Source: Hymenobacter sp. BT188
Lineage (GTDB): Bacteria > Bacteroidota > Bacteroidia > Cytophagales > Hymenobacteraceae
Assembly (NCBI RefSeq): GCF_014333585.1
Contig: NZ_JACSCW010000001.1
Span: 496,001 to 560,000, forward strand
DNA: 64,000 bases
Direction of reading: 5' to 3'
Shown here: piece after piece, positions 16,863 to 25,651 of the stretch
Numbering within the stretch: position 1 is the first letter of the stretch
Layout of the letters: the number at the start of each line of letters is the position of its first letter
The notes under the pieces: model-generated
Seen by the model: the letters and a program-made list of their open reading frames with translations, nothing else
Databases searched by the model: none
Told to the model about the DNA's origin: nothing
Made by a program: the position numbers and the translations under genes

Positions 16863-18239
16863 CTAGGCTTTCTCCAATACGCGCCACCCGTGGCCTAGTA
16901 CAAATACTCCTTCACCTGTCGCTAGGGTAAGTGTAGCGTCGTTGAAGATGTCAGTCCAGGTGCCTGCTACTTCAGTGGGCAACGACAGAAACTGGGGAGT
17001 AGCGGTGCGGTTAATAACGCAGAGCACGGCTTCCTCTTCTTTGTGGCGCCAAAAGCCGTAGAGGTCGTCAGAACTGGGGAGGCGCTGGAAGTGACTGGCG
17101 GTGTCGCCGTTACGCAGGGCCGGGTGCCGAAGCTTGAGTTGCAACAAGCGAGTGTAGAAATCCTGTAGTGGAAAGTCCTGCCAGTCAATCGTGTCTTTAT
17201 CGAAGAAGGCCAACCGTCGGTTTAGGGCTGCTTCCTGACCACTATAGAGCAGCGGCATACCCGGCAGCAGCACTGTGAGCACGGCGAAGGGCAGCGCCAG
17301 CAGACCCAGCCGCTCGTACTCGGTGCCATCCCAGCTGTTCACGTCGTGGTTGCTGGTGAAGTGCATCAGATACACCGAAGGCGGATACTTGGCTCGCTCG
17401 GCGGCCAAATACTCGTCAATGGCTTGGAGCGGCTGCTTCCCTTCGGCAATATGGTCGAGTAGGTAGTGCAGACGGAGGCCAAAACTCATATTGAAGGCCT
17501 TTTCTAGCAGCTTGGTGTCGCCGTTGAATTCCTCCCAAGAAAGCCCCCCAGATGGGTACAATTCGTCCCATTCGGCCAGCATAAATAAGGGCTTCACCGC
17601 ATCCAGCTCCACACGGGCTTCATCCCAGAAATCAGTCGGTACGAGGCCGGCCACGTCGCAGCGGTAGCCATCAATGTCGGCCTCGCGCACCCAATAGAGC
17701 AGGGCATCTGTCATGTAGCGGCGCAGCTCTGGGTGAGTGTAGTCGAAGGCTACTACGTCGGTCCAATCGGCTACGGGCGGCACCAAATTGCCCTGGGCGT
17801 CGTGCTGGTACCAGTCTGGGTGTTCGGTTACAAGCTGATTGTCCCAGCTGGTATGGTTGGCTACCCAATCGAGCAATACGCGCAGGCCCAATTCGTGAGC
17901 CGTTTGCACCAGGTGGCGCAAATCGTCGAGAGTACCAAACTCTGGATTAACGCCAAAATAGTCGCGGACGGCATATTGGCTGCCCAAGCTGCCCTTGCGT
18001 TCCACTTCGCCAATGGGATGAATCGGCATGAGCCATACGATGCTGATACCCATGGCTGCCAGCCGGGGCAGATGAGCCTCAAACGCCCGAAACGTGCCCT
18101 CTGGGGTATAATTACGCAGGTTTACTTCGTAGATAGTCGCCTGAGCGGCCCACTCCGGGTGACGAACCTGGAACAGATGAGCATGAGGATGAACAGCAGA
18201 ATCGGGCACGGCAGCAGTGGGGGGCTTTTTTTGAGCCAA
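16863..18239 (-). CDS. GH13 alpha-amylase family glycosidase
   Basis: A 458-residue glycoside hydrolase of family 13 without signal peptide, so acting in the cytosol on maltodextrin-like glucans. The four conserved regions are visible: DWVANH (124-129), GYRCDVAG with nucleophile D195, LAEWDE with acid/base E223, and TSNHDVNS with transition-state D299. A short all-beta C-terminal domain (about 385-458) ends the protein. The length and compact (beta/alpha)8 layout suggest a small maltogenic amylase-like or trehalose-related enzyme; exact specificity cannot be assigned. It is convergent with the amidohydrolase gene and probably a single-gene unit. Confidence 0.92.
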   Translation of the reverse strand: MAQKKPPTAAVPDSAVHPHAHLFQVRHPEWAAQATIYEVNLRNYTPEGTFRAFEAHLPRLAAMGISIVWLMPIHPIGEVERKGSLGSQYAVRDYFGVNPEFGTLDDLRHLVQTAHELGLRVLLDWVANHTSWDNQLVTEHPDWYQHDAQGNLVPPVADWTDVVAFDYTHPELRRYMTDALLYWVREADIDGYRCDVAGLVPTDFWDEARVELDAVKPLFMLAEWDELYPSGGLSWEEFNGDTKLLEKAFNMSFGLRLHYLLDHIAEGKQPLQAIDEYLAAERAKYPPSVYLMHFTSNHDVNSWDGTEYERLGLLALPFAVLTVLLPGMPLLYSGQEAALNRRLAFFDKDTIDWQDFPLQDFYTRLLQLKLRHPALRNGDTASHFQRLPSSDDLYGFWRHKEEEAVLCVINRTATPQFLSLPTEVAGTWTDIFNDATLTLATGEGVFVLGHGWRVLEKA

Positions 18240-18307
18240 TTAATGCATGGCTTGTAGCGGCTGCAAGTTCACCCAATCAAATGGAATTCGTACTTCTTTT
18301 ACACACG

Positions 18308-18354
18308 AAAGGCTCTTGGAAAAGCCCCCCAGAGAGCATTTACCAAGAGCCTTT
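18308..18354 (-). terminator. intrinsic terminator after the export operon
   Basis: aaaggctcttgg (18308-18319) pairs with ccaagagccttt (18343-18354), a 12-bp perfect stem. The permease gene ends 20 bases to the right on the minus strand, so this is its likely terminator, read leftwards. The loop contains a GCCCCCC heptamer, as in the terminator at 6544. Confidence 0.75.
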
Positions 18355-18374
18355 ACAGTCTAATTCGTTTAAGC

Positions 18375-20807
18375 CTACTCGGTGCGCAGGTTTTTGATCG
18401 GGTTGATGGTCGCCGCTTTTATAGCCTGATAGCTAATGGTCAGAAAAGCAATTAGGGCCGCCGCCACCCCGGCCGCCACAAAGGCCCACAGGGGAATATC
18501 GATGCGGTAAGCAAAGTCCTGCAGCCAGTTGCGCATCACCAGCCAAGCAACGGGGAAGGCAATGACAGCCGCCACAACCACCAGCTTCACAAACTCTTTG
18601 GAGAGCAGACCCACGATTGTCGATACATCAGCTCCCAACACCTTCCGGATGCCGATTTCCTTTTTGCGGCGCTCCGCTGCGTAGGCAGCTAGTCCGTACA
18701 GCCCCAGGCAAGCCACAAAAATGGCCACACCGGTAAATACCCACAGCAGCGTCTGTAGCTTGTCTTCTGATTGATACATTTTGTCGAAGTTTTCGTCTAG
18801 AAACCGGTACTCGATGGGACTATCAGGGCTGAACTTGGCCCATACCTGTTTTACTCCTTCAATCGAGCTGCCGATGTTTTCGCCCTTCATCTTCACGGCC
18901 ACTTTCCAGTAAGCAGCGGGGAATATTTGGAGCACAGCCGGCTCCAGTTTGTCGTACAGGCTCTTGTAGTGGAAGTCTTTTACCACCCCGATAATCTTAC
19001 CTACTTTCAACGAATCGGGGTTTGTATCGCTCCACACGGTCCATTTCACTGTTTGGCCAATGGCCTGCTGTGGCGTACCAAAGCCGAATTCTTTCACCGC
19101 CGTTTCATTGATAATGAAGGCGTGATCCTTGTCGTCGCTCAGCTCTTTAGAAAAATCGCGCCCCGTGACCAGTTGCAGCCCCAAGGTTTTAATGTAATCG
19201 TAGTCCACCATCAGCTGTGTGACCGAATGCTCTTTCATCTCGCCATTGGTGGGCACGATGAGACCATCACCAGCCACCTGGTCGCCGGGGAAGCCGTAGC
19301 CGATGCTGGTCGACACCACGCCGGGCACCTGCTGCAGCTCGTTTTTGAAGGTCTCGTACTGCTTGTTCATGTTCTCGCCGCGCATGGGAAAGAACATGAT
19401 TTGATCACGATTAAAGCCCAAGTCTTTGTTGTGCAGGTACGACACCTGCTTGAATACCACCAAGGCGCAGATAATCAGAAATACCGATAAGGCGAATTGG
19501 ACCACAATCAGCCCGTGACGTAGCCACTGCACCCGGCCAAAGATTCCCTCCGTAACCACTGCACTTTTCAGCACCTTCACCGGCTGAAAGCTAGACAACA
19601 CTAGCGCCGGATAAAAGCCTGCTACCAGCCCTACCACTACGGTCAGTAACGCCAGCAGGCCTAGCAGCGCGGGGCTGCGGAGCAAGTCAAATGTCATGCT
19701 TTTGTCCGTAAAGGTGTTCAGTGGAGGTAGCAGCAGCGCCGTGAGCACCGTAGCCAGCACCACGCTCACCAACGTGAGGAGCACGGTTTCGGTCAGAAAC
19801 TGGAGCATCAGCTGCTGCTGACTGGCTCCAATTGTTTTGCGGATGCCTACTTCCTTGGCTCTTTGCATAGACTTGGCCGTGGCCAGGTTCACAAAGTTGA
19901 AGCCGGCAATCAGAAGAATGAATGCGGCGATGATGCTCAGGGCTTTCACGTAGGTGATGTTGCCTTTCACCCCCGGATCGTATTTGAAGCTCGAAGAATA
20001 TAAGTGCGCCTCGAATAAAGGCTGCAAATAGGGCACAGACGTTAGCCGATCCTCTTCGTTGAGCGTGGGCTGCACCTTCTGCACGAGGTAGCTCTGTAGC
20101 TTAGCTTGCGTTTGGTTTGCATCGGTGCCGGGCTTCAGCTTAACGTAAGTATAAAACTGCTGCCAGCCCCAGTTTCCCATGCGCTTCTTGGGCAGTTGCG
20201 CTGCCGCCAGCGGGACGATATAGTTAATCTTTAAATGGAACTTGGACAGACTATTTTCCAGCACGCCGGTTACCAAAAAAGTCGATTTGCTAATTTTTAG
20301 CTCTTTACCAACCGGATTTACATTCCCAAAAAAGCGTAAAGCCACATCCTCAGCCAACACCACCGATGTGGGCGCATCCAAGGCATGGGCGGCCGAACCA
20401 TATTTGAAGGGCAACTGAAAAACCCCAAAAAAGGTGGAGTCCGCAAAGAGCCCGTTTTCTATGTATATCTTCTTCTCGCCGACTTCTAATAAGTTGAGGC
20501 TAGTGCCCGTCATTAAGATGCGCATGGTTTGCTCCACCTCCGGAAATTCCTGCTTTAGGACAGTAGCAAACATAGGCGACACGGAGCTATGCCTGTCGGG
20601 CGCTTGGGCTCCCGTCTGCTGGGTATAGACCCGATAAATCCGGTCGCCGTTGGGCACGAACTTGTCATATTGCAGTTCGTCATACACGAACAACCCAATC
20701 AGCAGGCAAGCCGTGATGCCCAGGGCCAAGCCAGCGATATTGAGAAACGAAAAGCCCTTATGCCGGATAAGGTTGCGGTAGGCAACGTTTAAATAATTCT
20801 TAAGCAT
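18375..20807 (-). CDS. MacB/FtsX-type ABC transporter permease 1
   Basis: An 810-residue inner-membrane permease of the FtsX/MacB type, typical of Bacteroidota long permeases with two MacB periplasmic core domains. The start MLKNYLNVAYRN at 20807 is chosen over an in-frame codon 33 bases upstream, because the amphipathic helix and first membrane segment (RHKGFSFLNIAGLALGITACLLIGLF) follow directly. Mid-protein segments KSMQRAKEVGIRKTIGASQQQL and, near the C terminus, YAAERRKKEIGIRKVLGA are the paired cytoplasmic coupling regions before membrane helices. It is the last gene of the ATPase-adaptor-permease cluster and 79 bases from its paralogue. These systems usually export peptides, lipids or toxic compounds by mechanotransmission. 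Confidence 0.9.
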   Translation of the reverse strand: MLKNYLNVAYRNLIRHKGFSFLNIAGLALGITACLLIGLFVYDELQYDKFVPNGDRIYRVYTQQTGAQAPDRHSSVSPMFATVLKQEFPEVEQTMRILMTGTSLNLLEVGEKKIYIENGLFADSTFFGVFQLPFKYGSAAHALDAPTSVVLAEDVALRFFGNVNPVGKELKISKSTFLVTGVLENSLSKFHLKINYIVPLAAAQLPKKRMGNWGWQQFYTYVKLKPGTDANQTQAKLQSYLVQKVQPTLNEEDRLTSVPYLQPLFEAHLYSSSFKYDPGVKGNITYVKALSIIAAFILLIAGFNFVNLATAKSMQRAKEVGIRKTIGASQQQLMLQFLTETVLLTLVSVVLATVLTALLLPPLNTFTDKSMTFDLLRSPALLGLLALLTVVVGLVAGFYPALVLSSFQPVKVLKSAVVTEGIFGRVQWLRHGLIVVQFALSVFLIICALVVFKQVSYLHNKDLGFNRDQIMFFPMRGENMNKQYETFKNELQQVPGVVSTSIGYGFPGDQVAGDGLIVPTNGEMKEHSVTQLMVDYDYIKTLGLQLVTGRDFSKELSDDKDHAFIINETAVKEFGFGTPQQAIGQTVKWTVWSDTNPDSLKVGKIIGVVKDFHYKSLYDKLEPAVLQIFPAAYWKVAVKMKGENIGSSIEGVKQVWAKFSPDSPIEYRFLDENFDKMYQSEDKLQTLLWVFTGVAIFVACLGLYGLAAYAAERRKKEIGIRKVLGADVSTIVGLLSKEFVKLVVVAAVIAFPVAWLVMRNWLQDFAYRIDIPLWAFVAAGVAAALIAFLTISYQAIKAATINPIKNLRTE

Positions 20808-20886
20808 GGCAAGAAGTGGTGAAAGTGTAGCGGGACCCAAAAGGCCCGATTGAATTCAAAAGCAGATGGAGTGCGCTGCGCCCTTA

Positions 20887-23253
20887 TTATTCGTCGCGTA
20901 GGCAGATGGCCGGGTTAACTCTGGCCGCGCGTATAGCTTGCGTCCCAACAGTGAGCCAGGCAACCAGTAAGGCCAGCAATCCAGCTCCTAGGAAATACCA
21001 GAACTCTAGCTCAATGCGGTACTCGAAGCTGTTAAGCCACTGGCTTACTACTAGATAGCTGATGGGAAGGGCTACGCCAATAGCCACAATTACCAGTTTC
21101 GTGAGGTCGCTTGAGAGCAGGTAAACTATGCTCAATTCGCTGGCTCCTAGCACCTTGCGGACTCCTATTTCTTTGCGCCTCTTTTCGGCCGCAAAAGCTG
21201 TTAAGCCCAACAGACCAAAGCAGGAGATAACAATAGCCAACCCAGCGAAGTAGCGGGAGAGCACCGCCACGCGCCTCTCCGAGGCATATTGCGCTTGGTA
21301 GGCGGCGTCCAGAAATTGATAATTAAAGGTAAGGCCAGGGTTGAATTGCTGGTAGAATTGCCGAATTGCTTTGATAGTTTCTTGCTCGCGGCCGGGAGTG
21401 AGTTTCACTAGCACAGTGCCAGCCGCCTGCGGCTCCAAACGGAAGATGAAAGGCTCTACTTTTTCGTGGAGCGACTCGTAGTGAAAGTCTTTCGCGACGC
21501 CCACAATCTGCGCCTTGCCCAGAACTTTGCCCACTGGATCTTGCATACCCAAACTGGCTACCAACGCTTCATTGACTATAATCTTGGTGCTGTCGGAGCG
21601 AAACTGCCGGGAAAAGCTACGGCCTGTCTTGATCTGGATACCTAGCGTTTCCAGCATGTCATAATTCACGGCCAGGTTGTTCACGGATATTTTTCTGCCC
21701 TCCCACTCCAGTTGTGGTCCCCCCAACTCGCTGGGGCCTACTCTCACGAAGTAGCCCCACATACCCGAAGCATTTGCCACTCCTGGTATCCGCTTTATCT
21801 CGGTAAGAAATGCAGCGGGTTGCTGAGCAGATTTTCCCGCCGTTTCGAAAGAAATGATATTGCTCTTATCATAGCCAAGGCTTTTATTCTGCACATAAGC
21901 TATCTGCTGATGTACTACCAACACGCAAACGATGAAGAGCACCGACAGCGCAAACTGAAACACCACCAAGGCCTTGCGTGTCCATAAGTCGGCTATGGAG
22001 CTAATGAGCGTACCTCTGAATACAGCTGCCGGCTTAAACCCCGATAAGTAAAAAGCTGGATAGCTGCCTGCCAGCAACCCCGCTAATAAGGTGATTCCCA
22101 GAAAGGCGCCGATGATGTTGGGTTTCAATTCGAGGGCCAACTGCTTGCCCGTTATTTCATTAAACTGGGGGAGTACGATCTGCACTATCGTAACGGCCAC
22201 AAACAAGGCCAGAAAGGCCATCAGCACGGACTCGGCTAGGAAGTGAATGACCAGCGTAAGCCGAGTGGCTCCCAAAGTTTTTCTCACCCCAATTTCCTTT
22301 ACTCGGCGCGTGGCCTTGGCAGTAGTGAGGTTCATGAAATTGATGCAGGCAATAAGCAGCACGAAAAGGGCAATTCCAGAAAACATCTTCACGTACTCAA
22401 TGCGTCCGCCCGCCCGGACGCCATTTTCATATTCACCGTACAGGTACTTATCAGAGTAAGGCTCTATAAACAGCGAGCGATTCTTGTTCTTAGCGCTTTT
22501 GTGCTCCAGCAGCCCCGCAATCTTGCTTTCAAAGTTGGCTGCGTTAGCGCCTTGCTTCAGCACGATGTAGGTATGAAAAGGACCCATATCTTCCCACGTT
22601 ATCTGCTGCCCCATTTTCATGATATCCTTGAAGGAATCGAAGGTCAGCACGAAATCAAATTGCTCGGAAGAATTAGCGGAAATAGGGCCAAATACCCCCG
22701 AGACAATGCAGGTTTGCTTAAGATTTGCCAATTGCCATTCAACTGACTTTCCGACGGCATTTTTAGGGCTTCCGAACAAGGCAGTAGCAGTAGCCTCTGA
22801 AAGAACAATGGCGCTTTTATCTACTAGTACTTGGTTGGCGTTGCCTTGAATAAGCGGATAAGAGAAGATGTTGAAGAAGTTTCTGGCCGCGTATTTCCCG
22901 TCGGCCTGAATATTCTTGTCTTGGCCAACCAGTGTGAACTTAGGGAAGAAGCTGGGTGGCGTAACGGCGGCAGCATACTCAATTTCCGGCATCTCGTCTA
23001 GCAGTGACTCAGCCAAGAGCGGATGAGTGCCCCAACTGGTATTTATTCCCTGATTGGTGCGCTGGTTTTCCATCACTCGGAAAAGCCGGCTGTCATTCTC
23101 GTGATATTTGTCAAAACTCATCTCATCGTTTACCCACAGATACACAGCTAGGGTACACGCCAACCCCGTTGATAAGCCAATAATGTTTATCAAAAAGGTG
23201 GTTTTGAACCGCTGAAAGTTGCGATAAATCAGAAGTAGAGAATGCCAAACCAT
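20887..23253 (-). CDS. MacB/FtsX-type ABC transporter permease 2
   Basis: A 788-residue paralogue of the preceding permease with the same layout: first membrane segment FLINIIGLSTGLACTLAVYLWV, a periplasmic MacB-like domain, KATRRVKEIGVRKTLGATRLTL, three helices, a second periplasmic domain, FAAEKRRKEIGVRKVLGASELS and a final membrane bundle ending RVNPAICLRDE. The two permeases are only moderately similar over the periplasmic parts, suggesting different partners or substrates served by one ATPase. It lies 55 bases downstream of the ATPase gene on the minus strand and is probably in the same operon. The mirrored halves suggest duplication within each permease. Confidence 0.9.
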   Translation of the reverse strand: MVWHSLLLIYRNFQRFKTTFLINIIGLSTGLACTLAVYLWVNDEMSFDKYHENDSRLFRVMENQRTNQGINTSWGTHPLLAESLLDEMPEIEYAAAVTPPSFFPKFTLVGQDKNIQADGKYAARNFFNIFSYPLIQGNANQVLVDKSAIVLSEATATALFGSPKNAVGKSVEWQLANLKQTCIVSGVFGPISANSSEQFDFVLTFDSFKDIMKMGQQITWEDMGPFHTYIVLKQGANAANFESKIAGLLEHKSAKNKNRSLFIEPYSDKYLYGEYENGVRAGGRIEYVKMFSGIALFVLLIACINFMNLTTAKATRRVKEIGVRKTLGATRLTLVIHFLAESVLMAFLALFVAVTIVQIVLPQFNEITGKQLALELKPNIIGAFLGITLLAGLLAGSYPAFYLSGFKPAAVFRGTLISSIADLWTRKALVVFQFALSVLFIVCVLVVHQQIAYVQNKSLGYDKSNIISFETAGKSAQQPAAFLTEIKRIPGVANASGMWGYFVRVGPSELGGPQLEWEGRKISVNNLAVNYDMLETLGIQIKTGRSFSRQFRSDSTKIIVNEALVASLGMQDPVGKVLGKAQIVGVAKDFHYESLHEKVEPFIFRLEPQAAGTVLVKLTPGREQETIKAIRQFYQQFNPGLTFNYQFLDAAYQAQYASERRVAVLSRYFAGLAIVISCFGLLGLTAFAAEKRRKEIGVRKVLGASELSIVYLLSSDLTKLVIVAIGVALPISYLVVSQWLNSFEYRIELEFWYFLGAGLLALLVAWLTVGTQAIRAARVNPAICLRDE

Positions 23254-23308
23254 GCCGCTGAGTAATAAGGACGGATAGAATCAAAATGCCACCTTAAGTA
23301 GCCTTACA

Positions 23309-23998
23309 TCAGGTGGTAAACTGCTTGTGTACATTCTCCATTACTACCTCGCCATCGAGCAGCCGAATGACGCGGTGGGCGTAGCGGGCATCGTGCTCGG
23401 AGTGGGTCACCATGATGATGGTAGTGCCAGCTTCATTAAGCTCCGTGAGCAGTTCCATTACCTCATTGCCGTTGCTCGAATCAAGGTTACCGGTAGGCTC
23501 GTCGGCCAGAATCAGGCGGGGGGCATTTATGACGGCCCGGGCTACCGCTACGCGCTGCTGCTGACCACCTGAGAGCTGCTGCGGAAAGTGGTTACGGCGG
23601 TGCATAATCTGCATTTTCTCCAGCACCTTTTCCACTTTCTCCTTGCGCTCCGCCGAGCCTACGCCCAGATAAATCAGCGGTAGCTCTACATTTTCCAGCA
23701 CCGTGAGCTCCTCAATCAGGTTGAAGCTTTGGAACACAAACCCCAGGTTACGCTTGCGCAAATCGGCCCGCTTCCGCTCGTTGTAATGGGCAATTTCCGT
23801 CCCGGCAAACTTGATGCTGCCACCGTCGGGTTCATCCAGCAACCCAATGATATTCAGCAAAGTAGACTTCCCGCACCCCGACGGTCCCATGATAGCCACA
23901 AACTCTCCGTCGTTCACCACGAGGGAAACTTTGTTGAGCGCTTTGGTTTCAACTTCCTCCGTGCGGTACACTTTTTCGAGGTTTTCAATCTGGATCAT
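23309..23998 (-). CDS. ABC transporter ATP-binding protein (MacB/LolD type)
   Basis: A 229-residue ATPase subunit. Walker A is GPSGCGKST (38-46), the Q-loop VFQSFNL is near 88-94, the signature LSGGQQQR is at 142-149, and Walker B is LILADEP (162-168) with catalytic E167. The H-loop MVTHSEHD is near 197. The sequence is typical of LolD/MacB ATPases that drive FtsX-like permeases. It lies between the adaptor gene (77-base gap) and permease 2 (55-base gap), so it should energise one or both permeases at the inner membrane. Confidence 0.95.
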   Translation of the reverse strand: MIQIENLEKVYRTEEVETKALNKVSLVVNDGEFVAIMGPSGCGKSTLLNIIGLLDEPDGGSIKFAGTEIAHYNERKRADLRKRNLGFVFQSFNLIEELTVLENVELPLIYLGVGSAERKEKVEKVLEKMQIMHRRNHFPQQLSGGQQQRVAVARAVINAPRLILADEPTGNLDSSNGNEVMELLTELNEAGTTIIMVTHSEHDARYAHRVIRLLDGEVVMENVHKQFTT

Positions 23999-24075
23999 AA
24001 GGCTGGTGGTTGGGCTAGTGTATGCTTGTTGCTTTGACGTTGTTTTTCTGTGCTTGTGCGCTGCTGGGGGGGCTT

Positions 24076-25335
24076 TTATTCCTCTGTGTCTTTGAGTACT
24101 AGCTCGCCCATGTCCTCGTAGCCTTCGTAGCTGGAAGTCACTACTTTGTCGCCGGGCTTCAGGCCTTCGAGCACTTCGTAATAATCAGGGTTCTGGCGCC
24201 CCAGGCGGATATCTGTGCGGTAGGCTTTGGTGCCGTCCTCATTGACTTTAAAAATCCAGTTGCCGCCGGTTTTCTGATTAAATCCGCCCTTGGCCACGCG
24301 CACGGCTTGGGTCTGGTCGCTCAGGGATAACCGCACCTGCAGCGTCTGGCCGCGACGAATGCTCTGGGGGGCATTTCCCACGAATTCCAGGTCCACCTGC
24401 AGCCCTTTGTTTACCTGCGTAAATATCTTTTTAACGCTGAGCTCATAGCGCTTACCGTCGTGCATAAACTCGCCTTTCTGACCCGGAAAAATGCGCGAGA
24501 TATAATACTCGTCAATGTTGGCGCGCACTTTTAAGCCGTTGAGCATATCCAACTGCCCAATGCGCTGCCCCGGCGCAATCGACTCGCCCACTTCCGCGTT
24601 CAGCGACGTGATACGACCTGCTACGGGCGCTTTGATAGTCAAGTCATCCATCTTCTTGTGCATGAGCGCCAGGTTGCTTTGCATGCGCCCCACCGACTCC
24701 TGCATCTGATTGACTTGCTGGCGCATAGCCACCGAATCCTGCTGCAGCGTTTGGTTAGTTAGCTGCCGCTTACGCACTTGATATTGGTAGTTATTCTGGC
24801 TCTCCGTAAACTCCTGGCGCGAGATTACTTTCTGCTCGTACAGCGATTTATTCAGCTCATAGATCCGCTTGGCTTCCTTCAAACGAAACTCAATATCCGC
24901 GAACTGATTGAGCTGCTGAATGCGGTTTTGCTGCATCAGGTTGCGCGTGTTCTGCAGGTTATTCATCAGGTCAAACACGGCCGTTTCGCGGTTCACCATT
25001 TCCAGCTGCAGGTCGGTGTTCGTGAGTTCCAGAATTGGCTGGCCGGGTGTGAGCGTCGCACCATCTTCTACCAGCACCCGCTTCACGGTGCCGCCTTCGG
25101 TAGCGTCTAGGTAGATGGTTTTGATGGGCATCACGGTGCCATCAATCGGAATAAACTCCTGAAAAGCCCCCCGGGTAACTTCGCTGATGGTGATGCGCTC
25201 CGGATCGACGTTGAGCTTGCTGGAGCCCGTCGTGGAGAAGTAGCTCGCCGCCAGTAACGCCAGCACTACCACAATTCCGCCGGAAAGAAGCAGCTTGCGA
25301 AGTGTCCAGGTTTTCTTTTGAATGGGAACGTCCAT
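24076..25335 (-). CDS. HlyD/MacA-type periplasmic adaptor
   Basis: A 419-residue membrane-fusion protein. One N-terminal membrane anchor (about 13-28, LLLSGGIVVVLALLAASYF) is followed by a lipoyl half-motif (VLVEDGATLTPGQPILELTN), a long alpha-helical hairpin (about 120-235, rich in Q, N, L and R), the second lipoyl half (APVAGRITSLNAEVGESIAPGQ) and beta-barrel domains. This is the MacA/HlyD layout, bridging the inner-membrane permease to an outer-membrane TolC-type channel. No TolC homologue lies in the window. As first gene of the minus-strand operon, it diverges from the response regulator across a 316-base spacer, the likely control region. Confidence 0.92.
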   Translation of the reverse strand: MDVPIQKKTWTLRKLLLSGGIVVVLALLAASYFSTTGSSKLNVDPERITISEVTRGAFQEFIPIDGTVMPIKTIYLDATEGGTVKRVLVEDGATLTPGQPILELTNTDLQLEMVNRETAVFDLMNNLQNTRNLMQQNRIQQLNQFADIEFRLKEAKRIYELNKSLYEQKVISRQEFTESQNNYQYQVRKRQLTNQTLQQDSVAMRQQVNQMQESVGRMQSNLALMHKKMDDLTIKAPVAGRITSLNAEVGESIAPGQRIGQLDMLNGLKVRANIDEYYISRIFPGQKGEFMHDGKRYELSVKKIFTQVNKGLQVDLEFVGNAPQSIRRGQTLQVRLSLSDQTQAVRVAKGGFNQKTGGNWIFKVNEDGTKAYRTDIRLGRQNPDYYEVLEGLKPGDKVVTSSYEGYEDMGELVLKDTEE

Positions 25336-25651
25336 GTAACTGTTGAAATGCCGAAGAATGCCTGTGTGAAGGCGTTGTCGTCTGTACTAGTAAGGATAAT
25401 GCCAGCTAATTAATATATTGATTATAAGACATTTATATAACATGTTTCTCCTGTAGACTCTTCAACTGTTCGCTTTCGATACAACCAAGTGTGCGGTAGT
25501 GATACAACTTGGTAGGCACGGCCAACAAAAACGCGCTTAGCGGGCTAGAAAAGGAGATTTTTTTATTTAGTATAGTTTATGGTAGGCAATTGGGTACTTA
25601 GCATTCTGAATCGGTAGGCCGGTTCTTCCATCTTCTATTGTAGTAGTTTCC
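25336..25651. promoter_or_regulatory. divergent control region: export operon and two-component system
   Basis: A 316-base spacer between divergent genes, AT-rich around 25410-25440. A dyad ACCAAGT (25484-25490) / ACTTGGT (25507-25513), spaced by 16 bases, lies near its middle. A GATACAAC word also occurs twice, at 25478-25485 and 25501-25508. NtrC-type regulators usually bind such paired sites upstream of sigma-54 promoters. I looked for the sigma-54 GG-N10-GC pair facing the adaptor gene and found no convincing match, so the promoter type is unresolved. Confidence 0.4.
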
